Below, one piece after another: positions 8,940 through 18,900 of a stretch of DNA of 50,093 nucleotides. Positions within the stretch are counted from its first letter, which is position 1. Each line of letters begins with the position of its first letter. The position numbers and the translations under genes were made by a program. Origin of the DNA: UBA6168 sp964643005 (lineage in GTDB: Bacteria; Bacteroidota; Bacteroidia; Chitinophagales; Saprospiraceae); contig CAZXQI010000009.1 of assembly GCA_964643005.1 (NCBI GenBank), positions 1 through 50,093 of the forward strand, in the 5' to 3' direction. The notes beneath the pieces are model-generated. The model saw nothing but the letters and a program-made list of their open reading frames with translations. It was not told where the DNA came from and did no database searches.

Positions 8940-10313
8940 ATGATTTGTTCTAAGAAATTCTCGTTTGCCGCTTTAGTCTTTGCAGGGCTACTAGTTTTCC
9001 CTTGCTTAGTATCAGGTCAAAATGATACGGAGGTTCCCATTGCCCGGCCAACGCCGGCTCACATGTGGGAATTTGGCATCCACGGCGGCGGCGCCCTCGG
9101 ATTTGGAGATATTGATTTCCAACCTAACTGGGGAGCGGGCTTCCACATTCGAAAAGCATTCGATTACGTCTTCTCTCTTCGCGGTGAAGGATTGTATAGC
9201 GTTCTAAAATTTTCAGACAACCAGGACGGTACCGCTGAAACAACTGTCATGTCTGGTTCCCTTCAGATGCTGGTTTCATTTAACAACCTGATCTGGAGCG
9301 AAAATCCCAGAAGGAAGGTCAACCTATATGGCTTAGTCGGAGGAGGCGTCACCCGATTCGAGGTAGAAGCAAAAAAGATTTTGCTTCCCTACCTTTCATC
9401 GCGCGATCCTATAACTCAGACCCATGCAGATTTTGGCTTTGGCATCGGCTTTCGGATAGCTAAACGATTGAATCTGGGCTTAGAAACAAAGCAACTCATA
9501 TTGTTCGGAAGCGATGCCGACCTACTCGACGGGGTTATTCGCAGAGAGCGCGACGTGCTTTCTTATTCAAGTATTCGCCTAAATTTCAACATTGGAAATA
9601 AGGAAAAGCGGGTGGAGCCTCTGTATTGGGTAAACCCCATGGAAAACATTATGCAGGATATTACCGAGTTGAAACAGCGGCCTGTCTTTGACCCCACAGA
9701 TACGGATGGAGACGGCGTCATTGATATGCTCGACCAGGATAATTCTACCCCACCGGGCGTGCCGGTTGACACCCGCGGCGTGGCTTTGGACAGCGACGGC
9801 GACGGCATCCCTGATTACATGGACGACGAGCCATACATCCCCGCCGGCAGGAAATACGTGACAGAGGAAGAAATCTCTGCCATTACCGGCAACCAGGTCA
9901 AAAACATCGTTTCGGAGGAATTAGACAAAAGAAAGGGGGGAGATGAACTGGCAAACTGGTTCCTGCCCAATGTCCACTTCAATATCGACAGCGACAAAGT
10001 CCGATACGCCGACTATGGCAACCTCTCCAGCATTGCGCGCGTCATGCTCGCTCACCCCAATCTAAGGGTAGTCGTCACGGGCTTTACCGATAAGACGGCC
10101 TCTGCCAACTACAACCTTCGGCTGTCGTTCCGCAGAGCCAACAGCGCCATCCAACATCTGGTGAACATTCACGGCATTCCGCGCCATCGCCTGATTTTAA
10201 ACTACAATGGAGAAGACTTTCCGCTGGTGCCTTCCATGGGCAGCAGTCTGATGAATCGAAGAGTTGAATTCCGGGTGGCAGAGAAATCAGACCAGGAAAT
10301 GCCGTCGCCCTGA
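8940..10313 (+). CDS. OmpA-family outer-membrane protein with thrombospondin type 3 repeats
   Basis: This 457-residue envelope protein has a signal peptide ending near LVSGQ (about residue 27). An N-terminal region of about 200 residues looks like an eight-strand beta-barrel. Asp-rich calcium-binding repeats follow (about 255-300, with DTDGDGVIDMLDQD and DSDGDGIPDYMDDE). The C-terminal OmpA/MotB-like domain (about 335-445) includes VVVTGFTDKTASANYNLRLS and NRRVEFRV. That domain binds peptidoglycan and anchors the outer membrane to the wall. The usual GHTD loop reads GFTD. The gene stands alone between two stem-loops, and nothing nearby points to a more specific role. Confidence 0.92.
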   Translation: MICSKKFSFAALVFAGLLVFPCLVSGQNDTEVPIARPTPAHMWEFGIHGGGALGFGDIDFQPNWGAGFHIRKAFDYVFSLRGEGLYSVLKFSDNQDGTAETTVMSGSLQMLVSFNNLIWSENPRRKVNLYGLVGGGVTRFEVEAKKILLPYLSSRDPITQTHADFGFGIGFRIAKRLNLGLETKQLILFGSDADLLDGVIRRERDVLSYSSIRLNFNIGNKEKRVEPLYWVNPMENIMQDITELKQRPVFDPTDTDGDGVIDMLDQDNSTPPGVPVDTRGVALDSDGDGIPDYMDDEPYIPAGRKYVTEEEISAITGNQVKNIVSEELDKRKGGDELANWFLPNVHFNIDSDKVRYADYGNLSSIARVMLAHPNLRVVVTGFTDKTASANYNLRLSFRRANSAIQHLVNIHGIPRHRLILNYNGEDFPLVPSMGSSLMNRRVEFRVAEKSDQEMPSP

Positions 10314-10345
10314 GAATAGTTCAGTAGAGATTTGATACCGCTGCG

Positions 10346-10392
10346 GATGCACGAATGAGACGACCTGCGCCCACTCGCGCATTCGCGGCATC
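10346..10392 (+). terminator. Imperfect hairpin after the OmpA gene (candidate terminator)
   Basis: GATGC-a-CGAATG (10346-10357) pairs with CATTCG-cg-GCATC (10380-10392), 11 pairs with a small internal bulge. TTTCTT follows on the plus strand. It lies 33 nt after the OmpA stop in the convergent gap to the CoA-binding gene. Confidence 0.45.
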
Positions 10393-10519
10393 TTTCTTAC
10401 AAAAAACCATTCTCGTAACTATTCGGGCAATGTGATTTTCCCGCAGGGGAGTTTCCGTAGATTTTCTTTAGAAGGGAAATTTTTATTAACTACTACTGTA
10501 TCGCTGTCTTTATTTTCCC

Positions 10520-10879
10520 TCAATACTGGCCTGTTGAAATCAACACCAGGGTACAGGCTTCTACCACTTCAATACCTGCCTTTTTGGCCAGCGCCATGAA
10601 TTTGGGGTTCTCGGTTCCGGGATTAAAAATCAACCGCTTAGGCTTTAGGCCGAGCACATAGTCGTAAAATTCTTCCTGTCTGGTCGGATTGAGGTATAGC
10701 GTAACCGTGTCAATTCCCTCCAGTTCCGGTTTCCCACTTTGAATGGCGACGCCTTCAATTTCACCATCTCTAAGCCCCAGAGCGACTACTTCATACCCGT
10801 GTTTTTTCAATTGAACGACGGCTTTGTGCGCATACCGTTCGGGTTTGGGAGAGGCGCCTATCACGAGTGTTTTTTTCAT
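10520..10879 (-). CDS. CoA-binding domain protein (YccU-like)
   Basis: A 119-residue single-domain Rossmann-fold protein. It starts MKKTLVIGASPKPERYAHKA, the nucleotide/CoA-binding loop of the CoA_binding_2 family (succinyl-CoA synthetase alpha N-domain fold). Later motifs include YLNPTRQEEFYDYV and FNPGTENPKF. The length is normal for stand-alone members. These proteins bind CoA in other species; the cellular role is not established. The gene follows the E2 gene on the same strand, but a strong terminator (10933-10972) lies between, so it is probably transcribed separately. Confidence 0.85.
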   Translation of the reverse strand: MKKTLVIGASPKPERYAHKAVVQLKKHGYEVVALGLRDGEIEGVAIQSGKPELEGIDTVTLYLNPTRQEEFYDYVLGLKPKRLIFNPGTENPKFMALAKKAGIEVVEACTLVLISTGQY

Positions 10880-10932
10880 AAAAATAATTTTTTAAAAAAT
10901 TCATTCTTCCTGCTCTGTGGCTTGCCAAAAAG

Positions 10933-10972
10933 AAAAGCCCAGGAGCATCTTGAATAACACTCTTGGGCTTTT
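10933..10972 (-). terminator. Intrinsic terminator of the pyruvate dehydrogenase E2 gene
   Basis: On the minus strand a 13-bp stem (plus-strand arms AAAAGCCCAGGAG and CTCTTGGGCTTTT, one wobble position) closes a 14-nt loop and runs into TTTTCTTTTT. It begins 21 nt after the E2 stop codon. Confidence 0.85.
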
Positions 10973-10993
10973 TCAGTTTCTATGACAAAGCCA

Positions 10994-12256
10994 TCAAACT
11001 AAGAGGCGCATAGGTTCTTCCAAAATTCCCTTTAGGGTTTGCAAAAACTCAGAGCCGATAGCTCCATCCACAGCGCGGTGGTCGCAGGAAAGCGTAATCT
11101 TCATCATGTTGCCTACGACGATTTCGCCTTCTTTTACGATGGGCTTCTGAATGATAGCCCCGACGGCGAGCAGGCAGGCGTCTGGCGGATTGATGATGCC
11201 GGTAAACTCTTCGATGCCATACATGCCCAGGTTGGAAATGGTAAAGGTGTTGCCGGTCATTTCCTCCGGCTGCAATTTCCGGTTGCGGCCTTTCTCGGCA
11301 AAAACCTTCACTTCGTAATTGATTTGCGAGAGCGATTTCATGTCGGCATGGCGCACAACGGGGACGAGTAGCCCCTCTTCCACAGCCACTGCCACGCCGA
11401 TATTGATATTTCTGTTAAACCTGATTTTATCGCCCAACCAGGAGGAGTTGACAGCCGGATGCCTGCGCAATGCCACAGCTACCGCTTTGATAACCAGGTC
11501 GTTGAAAGAGATTTTTGTCGGCGCTGCAAACTCGTTCAGCCTTTTGCGCAATTCTACGGCGCTATCCATGTTGATTTCCATGGTCAGGTAGAAATGCGGC
11601 GAAGAGAACTTGCTATCGCTCAGTCTGCGTGCAATGGTTTTGCGCATCTGGCTGAGCGGTCTGTCTTCGTAGGCGTCTTCAGCGTCAATAGCAAAAGTTG
11701 GAATAATTGGCTCAGGCGCTTCGGGAACCGTAGCCGGAACGGGCGCCGTCGTCTCTGTTCTTTTTTCCAAAAATGCCTCTACATCTCTTTTGATAATGCG
11801 CCGGCCATCGCCGGAGCCTGGAACGGCTGCAATGTCAATGCCCGCCTGTTTAGCGATGCTCTTAGCAAGCGGCGATGCTTTGGTGCGGCTCTCGCTCGCC
11901 TCGGCTTCCGGTGTAGCCGGCGTCTGGGTAGCGACAGGTTCGGGCTGAACAGGCGCCGGAGCGGCCTTTTCTTCTTTGGCGGCTCCGTCTTCGGCAGCCA
12001 TCGCCGCTTTCCAGTCCTCGCCGGCTTTGCCGATGACAGCAATGATTCCTTCAACGGGAACGGCGCCTTCCTTAATGGCAATGTGCAGCAGTACTCCCTC
12101 GTAAAGGCTCTCAAAATCCATCGTCGCCTTGTCAGTTTCAATTTCAGCCAGCAAATCGCCAGGCTGTACTTTGTCGCCTTCCTTTTTGTGCCATGCTATT
12201 ATGTTGCCCTCTTCCATCGTGTCGCTCATGCGGGGCATGCGTATTACTTCTGCCAT
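10994..12256 (-). CDS. pdhC: Dihydrolipoamide acetyltransferase, pyruvate dehydrogenase complex E2
   Basis: This 420-residue E2 transfers the acetyl group from lipoamide to CoA in the pyruvate dehydrogenase complex. There is one N-terminal lipoyl domain (about 1-78) with the lipoylated lysine in IETDKATMDF (Lys43). An Ala/Pro-rich linker and the peripheral subunit-binding domain (about 126-162, with GDGRRIIKRDVEAFL) follow. The catalytic domain to residue 420 contains SCDHRAVDGA (His393, Asp397). A single lipoyl domain and this length fit the Bacteroidota PDH E2; a branched-chain E2 is less likely but possible. E1 and E3 genes are not in the window. Start ATG is 12254-12256. Confidence 0.93.
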   Translation of the reverse strand: MAEVIRMPRMSDTMEEGNIIAWHKKEGDKVQPGDLLAEIETDKATMDFESLYEGVLLHIAIKEGAVPVEGIIAVIGKAGEDWKAAMAAEDGAAKEEKAAPAPVQPEPVATQTPATPEAEASESRTKASPLAKSIAKQAGIDIAAVPGSGDGRRIIKRDVEAFLEKRTETTAPVPATVPEAPEPIIPTFAIDAEDAYEDRPLSQMRKTIARRLSDSKFSSPHFYLTMEINMDSAVELRKRLNEFAAPTKISFNDLVIKAVAVALRRHPAVNSSWLGDKIRFNRNINIGVAVAVEEGLLVPVVRHADMKSLSQINYEVKVFAEKGRNRKLQPEEMTGNTFTISNLGMYGIEEFTGIINPPDACLLAVGAIIQKPIVKEGEIVVGNMMKITLSCDHRAVDGAIGSEFLQTLKGILEEPMRLLV

Positions 12257-12559
12257 TTTTTATAAAATTATTTTAGGTATTGGTAGTATTTATTGTCAAG
12301 GCTCGTTCTGCTCAACTAAAATCGAACAGCAGGTAACGAGGCATAACTTCGCAAAAATGCAATAATTTCGCTTTTTTTAAGAAATGACTGCAAACGTACC
12401 CTGAATTTCTTTGTCAGGGCATGCAAATTTAAATAAGTCGGGCAAAGTTGGGCAGATTGGTTTTAAAATCGGGTCTCCAGAAAGTTGGTCGGCCTGAAAA
12501 AAGCTCAGTTGTTTCCTTGTGAAACGGCTCTGAATAAAGCCCGAAATCCTATTTTCAAA
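12257..12559. other. Divergent intergenic region between E2 gene and recR
   Basis: These 303 bases lie between the E2 start (minus) and recR start (plus). A minus-strand -7 element (12391-12398) is the only promoter-like signal I can support. An in-frame extension of recR upstream to TTG 12485 is open but does not resemble RecR. Confidence 0.6.
12391..12398 (-). promoter_or_regulatory. Bacteroidota -7 promoter element for the E2 gene
   Basis: On the minus strand TACGTTTG matches TAnnTTTG. A TTTG box lies 25 nt upstream (12424-12427), a little longer than the usual spacing. The leader to the E2 ATG would be about 130 nt. Confidence 0.45.
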
Positions 12560-13174
12560 ATGAATTTTTCATCAAAATTAATAGAACAGGCCGTGGAAGC
12601 CTTCGCCGGCTTACCCGGCATCGGCAAAAAAACAGCGCTGCGCCTTACCCTGCACCTCATCAAACAGGAGGCGGAAAAGTCGGAGCAGTTTGCTGAAGCA
12701 GTGCTCAATATGCGGCGCAAGATTCAGCACTGTAGCATCTGCCACAACCTGAGCGACGACCCCGTCTGCAACATCTGCGCCGACCGGCGGCGGGATCGCT
12801 CTTTAGTCTGCGTCGTGGAAAGCATTCGCGACGTCATGGCCATCGAAGACACCGGACAGTACAGGGGGCTTTACCACGTGCTCGGCGGCCTCATCAATCC
12901 TTTAGAGGGAATAGGTCCCGGCGAACTGACCATAGATTCTCTGCTACAACGCGTCGCCGAATCTGAAATCAAAGAAATCATCCTCGCCATTTCTCCTACC
13001 ATCGAAGGGGATACCACCATGTTTTACATTACTAAAAAGCTGAAAGAAAGCGGTGTGAACGTGAGCTCTATTGCGCGAGGAGTGAGCTTCGGCGGGGAGT
13101 TGGAATACGCCGATGAACTGACTTTGGGACGTTCGATTGTGGCGCGGGTTCCGTATCGCCTGTCGAATGACTAA
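12560..13174 (+). CDS. recR: Recombination mediator RecR
   Basis: This 204-residue protein acts with RecO in loading RecA at single-strand gaps. The N-terminal helix-hairpin-helix includes AFAGLPGIGKKTALRLTLHL. A four-Cys zinc finger follows (C58, C61, C70, C73, with CSICHNLSDDPVCNIC). The Toprim domain (about 80-175) includes VVESIRDVMAIE and ISPTIEGDTTMFY, and the C-terminal part has SIARGVSFGGELEYADE. The length is typical (about 200). I chose ATG 12560 over the longer TTG start at 12485 because RecR proteins begin just before the HhH domain. The glycosyltransferase gene follows 83 nt downstream on the same strand. Confidence 0.96.
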   Translation: MNFSSKLIEQAVEAFAGLPGIGKKTALRLTLHLIKQEAEKSEQFAEAVLNMRRKIQHCSICHNLSDDPVCNICADRRRDRSLVCVVESIRDVMAIEDTGQYRGLYHVLGGLINPLEGIGPGELTIDSLLQRVAESEIKEIILAISPTIEGDTTMFYITKKLKESGVNVSSIARGVSFGGELEYADELTLGRSIVARVPYRLSND

Positions 13175-13257
13175 AAGCGCTACTGCCTTTTGCGCATCTC
13201 AGACTCTGCTATGCACTTTAAAAATCTCATTTTTATAAAATCCGGCTAAGCGCTTCC

Positions 13258-15255
13258 ATGCAACTATCCGTCGTCATTGTCAATTTCAACGTACAGTATT
13301 TTCTGGAGCAATGTCTGCTGTCGGTGGAAAAGGCGTCAATGGGCTTAGAAGTAGAGGTTTTTGTAGTGGACAACAATTCCGTGGACGGCTCTGTGGCGAT
13401 GGTGCAGGAGAAGTTTCCGAAGGCAAAGCTCATCGCCAACCATCAAAACCTCGGATTCTCGACCGCCAACAACCAGGCCATTCGGCAATCCACGGGGGAC
13501 TATGTTTTGTTGCTCAACCCCGATACGGTAGTCCGGGAAGACAGCTTCCATAAAATCCTGCAGTTCATGGAGGCTCGCCCGCAGGCCGGCGGCCTCGGCG
13601 TGAAAATGATTGACGGCAGCGGCAGGTTTTTGCCGGAGAGCAAACGGGGCTTCCCCTCTCCTTTTGTGGCCTTCAGCAAGACCTTCGGGCTGTCTGCGCT
13701 TTTTCCAAAATCAAAAATCTTTAACCACTACCACCTCGGCTATCTCAGTCCCGACGAGACGCACGAGGTGGACGTGCTTGCCGGCGCCTTCATGCTGCTG
13801 CGCCGCTCTGTATTAGACGAGATCGGCCTGCTCGACGAAGCCTTTTTCATGTACGGCGAAGACATAGACCTGAGCTATCGCATCGTGCAGGCGAAATACA
13901 AGAATTACTACTTCGCCGATACCACTATCATACATTATAAAGGAGAGAGCACTAAAAAAGGGAGCCTCAACTACGTCCGCACTTTTTACAACGCCATGAT
14001 CATTTTTGCCCGCAAGCACTTTACGGGGCGGCAGGCGCACCTGTACATCGCCATGATCTACGGCGCCATTTATCTGCGGGCAGGGTTAACGCTGGCCTCC
14101 AATACCCTTAAAAAAATTGCCCTTCCTCTTCTCGACGCAGCTCTGCTTTTTGGCGGCCTCTTCGGCCTGAAGTATTTCTGGGCGCGCTATTACTACCACG
14201 ACATCGCCTACTACGACCCCAAATTCGTCTGGTTCAACATTCCGCTTTACGTCCTCGTATGGCTCGGATCGGTTTACTTCACCGGCGGCTACGACGAGCG
14301 CTACAACCTCCGGCGCTTAGTGCGAGGCTTAGTCATTGGCACGCTCGTATTATCAGCTATCTACGGATACCTTCCGCTCGAACTGCGACCCAGTCGCGCC
14401 ATCGTATTGCTGGGAGCGGTATGGGCGGTATGTAGCTTAGCAGGATTGCGGACGCTCATCCACCTCTTGCGCACGGGCAACTTAGCGGTCGGGCGCTCCA
14501 GACCGGAAAACCTCGTCATCGTCGGCTCCGAAGCAGAGAGCGAACGGGTGCGCAGCCTGCTGGGTCAGGCCGGCGTGCAAAAAAACTTCATCGGAACTGT
14601 CAGCCCGGATGCGGACGACACAGCGGTAAAGCCCTCTGATTCCAGTTTCAAAAAATCAACCATTGCGCCGCTGAATCGCTTAGAAGAAATGGTGCAGATT
14701 TTCAAAGTAGATGAACTCATTTTCTGCTCTAGCGACGTGAGTTCGGAAGAAATCATGCAGTGGATGACCCGCCTCGGCTCCGGCATTGCCTATAAGATTG
14801 TCCCCAAAGAGAGCCTCAGCGTTATAGGAAGCAGCTCTAAGGATACGGCGGGCGAATTGTACACGATTGAAATCCGCTTCAACATTGCCACTCCCATGAG
14901 CAGGCGAAATAAGCGCCTTTTCGACTTATTGGCTGTCACGACTTTCGCCCTGTTTGCCTTACCCCTTTTATTTTTTGTAAAAAAGAAAAAAGGGTTTTTA
15001 AAAAATATTATTCAGGTATTTTTTGGCAAAAAAACCTGGGTAGGCTATGCCGGTTCAAACACGGATGTTTCTCAGGTTGAACCACCAAACCTTCCTTCTA
15101 TTCGACCTGGCGTCCTCAGCCTGCGCGACGGCCAGCCTAAGCGACAACTCGACGGGCCAACCATCCGTCGGCTAAATTTTCTCTACGCTAAAGATTATGA
15201 AATTCATCACGACCTAAGGATTATTTGGAAGAGTCTTCGGAAGTTAGGCAATTGA
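13258..15255 (+). CDS. GT2 glycosyltransferase fused to a membrane domain resembling a degenerate polyprenyl-phosphate sugar transferase
   Basis: Of 665 residues, 1-235 are a GT-A glycosyltransferase of the rhamnosyltransferase (WbbL-like) type, with SVVIVNFNV, LLNPDTVV and the MYGEDIDLSYR acid/base motif. Several transmembrane helices lie between about 265 and 410. A Rossmann-like domain (about 417-540) starts NLVIVGSEAESERV, and a last helix and tail (about 548-665) start KRLFDLLAVTTFALFALPLL. The part after residue 285 follows the plan of WbaP-type sugar-phosphate transferases: TM bundle, Rossmann domain, catalytic tail. KTWVGY, IRPGVLSL and DLRIIWKSL align by eye with family landmarks, but the usual Asp-Glu catalytic dyad segment seems absent. 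A role in surface polysaccharide synthesis is likely. It could share the recR transcript. Confidence 0.8.
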   Translation: MQLSVVIVNFNVQYFLEQCLLSVEKASMGLEVEVFVVDNNSVDGSVAMVQEKFPKAKLIANHQNLGFSTANNQAIRQSTGDYVLLLNPDTVVREDSFHKILQFMEARPQAGGLGVKMIDGSGRFLPESKRGFPSPFVAFSKTFGLSALFPKSKIFNHYHLGYLSPDETHEVDVLAGAFMLLRRSVLDEIGLLDEAFFMYGEDIDLSYRIVQAKYKNYYFADTTIIHYKGESTKKGSLNYVRTFYNAMIIFARKHFTGRQAHLYIAMIYGAIYLRAGLTLASNTLKKIALPLLDAALLFGGLFGLKYFWARYYYHDIAYYDPKFVWFNIPLYVLVWLGSVYFTGGYDERYNLRRLVRGLVIGTLVLSAIYGYLPLELRPSRAIVLLGAVWAVCSLAGLRTLIHLLRTGNLAVGRSRPENLVIVGSEAESERVRSLLGQAGVQKNFIGTVSPDADDTAVKPSDSSFKKSTIAPLNRLEEMVQIFKVDELIFCSSDVSSEEIMQWMTRLGSGIAYKIVPKESLSVIGSSSKDTAGELYTIEIRFNIATPMSRRNKRLFDLLAVTTFALFALPLLFFVKKKKGFLKNIIQVFFGKKTWVGYAGSNTDVSQVEPPNLPSIRPGVLSLRDGQPKRQLDGPTIRRLNFLYAKDYEIHHDLRIIWKSLRKLGN

Positions 15256-15264
15256 AAGGAAGGG

Positions 15265-15298
15265 AAAATGGACGCTACACTTCTCTGTTCCATTTTTT
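15265..15298 (+). terminator. Terminator of the fused glycosyltransferase gene
   Basis: AAAATGGA (15265-15272) pairs with TCCATTTT (15289-15296) and is followed by two more T residues, 9 nt after the stop codon. The stem is AT-rich but perfect. Confidence 0.5.
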
Positions 15299-15862
15299 AA
15301 GAGGAGTTTATGAGTATCAGTAAGTTAGATAGACTTTAATTATCTAAACCGAGGTTTCTCTATAAAATTAGCGCCTGACGAGCCGCATATTAGTAATAAC
15401 GAAAAGCGCTCGCTATAAAAGGGCAAGACTAATTGGTCAGGCTCAGCATAGCATCTGGAGCGTGGTGTTGAAAAAAGGATAAAATACAGCAGAGAAGAAA
15501 GACCAGAAGAGCGATAGTTTCATCAAGTCCAGAACATTGGGTTTTCGATTTCATAAGGTGGTTTTTTAGCTTTTAAAAAATATTTAGTTCTACACTGTTA
15601 AATCGGTCAGGAAGAAATTGGGATGGTAGGTGTCATTTGCAGGGCGCCGCCGGCGAAAAAAACGAGTAAAATCAACTCTAAGCGGCATTACAATGAAGGG
15701 CGAATTTAGCCATAAAAATATATTTCCCAAAGCATGGTGTCTTTTTTTATTATTTGTCGAAAATTTTTGCATGAATAAGCCTACAATAGCGCATATCATC
15801 GCCGCCTACTCTTCCATTCTCAGGATTAGTTTTCACAAAAAAAGTCAGAGGTTTTTACAAAA

Positions 15863-15916
15863 AAAGCGGGCAAAAATCAGGGCGCCAGAAAGGCTCCTTT
15901 GACTTTTGCCCGCTTT
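15863..15916 (-). terminator. Intrinsic terminator of the DUF4175-type gene
   Basis: AAAGCGGGCAAAA (15863-15875) pairs perfectly with TTTTGCCCGCTTT (15904-15916). In the minus-strand RNA the stem runs into seven U residues. It lies 47 nt after the stop codon. Confidence 0.85.
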
Positions 15917-15963
15917 GAAGAGGGATGGCTGAATCTCCTTTGCGTCGCCTAATCGGTTTTAAA

Positions 15964-18900
15964 TCAACGCACCGGCGCCTTTAGCGATTTGTAGTATTCT
16001 TCCACCAAGGTTTTGTAGTACGGCTTCAGGGATGGGTTCACCGTTCTGAACATTTCAATTTCCGCCTCCCGCTTCTTGATATATTCCTCTAAGGATGGCG
16101 GCATTTTGCGTTCCTTTTCTTTGGCAGTTTCCGCTTTTCGCTTTTCGTCAAATTCTCGCTGGCGCTCAGCCTTTTCATGTTCGAGCAGGCGGGTGAGGAT
16201 ATCCTGCTGCCGTTTGATCATGCTATTTGTAAGGTGCTTGTTGACTAATTCCGTTTCGATCTTATTCATCTGGTCCATGATTTCTTCCAACTCTTTACCG
16301 CCCAAGCCCTGGCTCTGCATCTGTTTTTGCTTTTCTTTCAGGGCTTTGCGCAGCGCCGCCTGGCGAGCCGCCATTTGGGCAAACTCCTTGCTGCCGGGGC
16401 TTCCGCCTCCCTCCTGCATTCCCTGCCGCATCTTCTCCATGCCTTCGTTCAATTCTTTTTGGCCGTCGGAAATTTTATCCTGGGGGACGTTTCCATCACT
16501 GCCGCCGCTGCCGCCGGGGTTATTGCACATCTGTGCTCCAGGCATCATGCTGGACATTTGCATTTGCATCTGCTCCATGACTTCGCTGAGCATCAGAGCC
16601 AGGTCGTTGAGGTTTTTCATTGCCCTGTGCTGCTGTTCTGTCGCCTGCGGTTTCATGCGTTCTTCGAGATTGTAAAGCCCCTTGCGCATATTGTCTTTTA
16701 TTTCGCCCACTTTGTCAGTGATGAAGCCCTCCATCTGAATGACCCGCTTGGCTAAGGCGTAGAGACTGTCTTCTACCACTTTGAAATCGTCTTGGATTTT
16801 TTTCTGTTCCTGCGTCAGGCCGACATAGCGGGGCGTATTGACTTGCACCGGCTGAACCTCGTTCATCAGGTTTTCCTGGTCGAATGACAGGGTGACGATG
16901 TTTTCCAGCAGTTGCCGCAAGGCTTTTAAATCCATGTCCAACTGCTGCATTTGCTGAGCCTGCATGGAGGCGGACATACCTCCGGCCATGTCCTGCATTT
17001 TTTTGGCGGCGCTCTTCTGCTTGCGGCTGGCCTTCTGGTTCTGATTTTCCTGAATATTCTGCTGGCTGTCGTTCAAATCCTTTTTAATGCTTTCCCGCTC
17101 CTCTTTCTTACTGTCAAAGTTTTTCTTGTTCTGCATCTGGTTATTCTTCTTCTTCAAATCATCCATCTTCTTCTCGATATCTTCAAACTTCTTGTTGATA
17201 TCCTCCTGCTTTTGACTCAGTTCATCCTGCTTTTCCTTTTGCTCCTCCGCCGACTGGTTCTGGCTATTCTCATCTGCCTGCTTCGTTTCTTCACTGAGTT
17301 TCTCCTGTTGTTCGGCCAGGTCGTTTAGTTTTTCAAGCGTCTGCTGCATGTCGTATTCAAACTCAAGCTGTTTAAAAAGTTCGAGCATTCGATCCAGTTC
17401 TCTCTGCATTTGCTCGTCGTTGGATTGCATGTTTTCCATCATCTCTAAAGCCTGATCCTTCTGCAATTCCTGGAGCAATTCTTCTATTTTTTTCATCAAA
17501 TCTTGCATCTCCTGGTTCATTACCTGATCCATCAGGTCATTCAGTTGCTCTTGTTTTTCCTGTAGGTTGTCATCCGGTTTGGCAAACTCCTCTTGGTTTT
17601 TCATATTTTCCTCGTAAGTCTTTTGAGTCTCCTGGATTTGTTTTTCCAATTCTTTTTGGCGGTCGAGCAGTTTTTCTAATTCCTTGCGAGTCTGCCAGTC
17701 CATATCTTTTTGCTGGAGCACTTTGTCCCGCAACTTTTTCATGTCTTCCTGGATTTTCTTGCTCTCCTGGAGAGACTTCATCAACTTGTCTTTGATATTC
17801 TGGCTGTTTTCTTCCTGCTTTTTTTCAAGCTCCTGTACGGTCGGCATGGAATAAACCATGAGCGTGGTGCGGGAAGATTTGCTGCCGTTCACGGCGTCGT
17901 TGTCAAACACTTCGAAGTAATAAATCGCCTCGTCGCCCGGCTGCAGACCCAGTTCATTCAAATCCCAGACATGGTTGTACTGGATGCTTTTCCCATCGGG
18001 CTTGTTGAGCTTCAGGGTTTGCAGTTCCCCTTCGCGGCCGTTGCGCTTGATGCGATAGTTGAAGGTCAGGCTATGCAGGCCGTAGTCGTCGGAGGCTTCG
18101 CCTACAAAATAGAGCAGCTTAGTATTGGTGCTGTCCTGAAATTTTTCCGCTTTGACGACGGGGTACAGGTCGGGTACTACCGTAATGGAATAGGTGACAG
18201 AATCGGCGTTTGGCAGAGCCTCGTTGGAGATATAGAGTCGGTAAATTTCATCCTTCATCGCCTTTTTCTTATAGGTAAAAAGAAGGTCGGAAAGGCGCTT
18301 TACTTCCGTCGTTTCATCAGCGTCGCCGAAGCGCATGGCGATGCTGTTCGTGTTTTCAGCATTGAAAACCCAGTCAATATCAGTGCCCGCCGGTACGACG
18401 AGGTCGCCGATGCTTTTCAGCGATTCATCTTTCCTGCCCGTGTAAGCCGGGTAATCCAACTTGACGTCGAAGCCCTTGACAAAGGGCTTTTTCAAAACTC
18501 CCAGCGTGTATTCTTTCGACTCAATGCCGCTGGAAAATAATCTGAAATCCGTATCCTTCGCCACATTGCTGAAGCGGTAGCTGAAGACGCCGGCGTCTTC
18601 TTTCGTCAGGCGGTATTGGATATTGTCCACGTTGATAAATACTTCGTTGGGCATCGCCTCTCCCTCCACTTTGACTGTGAGGGGATACTCGCCATACTGC
18701 ACGACTTTCAAATCGCTCTCCTCCACGATGAAGCGGAAAGGCGCCGGCTTTTCAAATTCTTTGTTGTACTTGAGCAAACGTCCGGTGCTGTCGGTGATCA
18801 GGCTTGGAGCAGCAAAGAGCAGTACGATGAGCAGCAGCAGGGGCGGCAGGGTGTATTTCAGGTATTTCTTGTTCTGCGACAGGTCAATGGCTCGCTGGAA

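Larger units (their letters stand above)
15256..15963. other. Convergent intergenic region with two terminators
   Basis: These 708 bases lie between the convergent glycosyltransferase and DUF4175 genes. A hairpin near each end (15265-15298 and 15863-15916) can terminate the two transcripts. Short open frames between about 15480 and 15900 exist on both strands but lack signal peptides, domains or a good start, so I do not call them genes. No tRNA or repeat was recognised. Confidence 0.6.

Noticed and set aside
11459..12265. 268-codon plus-strand frame opposite the E2 gene
   Set aside because: It is antisense to a clear E2 gene, has no domain or signal and has odd composition; a codon-bias shadow.
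15480..15580. Transposase-like fragment in the convergent gap
   Set aside because: Frames are short, start without ATG and match no family I can name; no inverted repeats bound the region.
15630..15902. 90-codon frame in the convergent gap
   Set aside because: Basic, low-complexity product with no domain; it runs into the terminator hairpin.
17710..18540. 276-codon plus-strand frame opposite the DUF4175-like gene
   Set aside because: Antisense to a long coherent protein; the low-complexity coding strand keeps stops out of the other strand.
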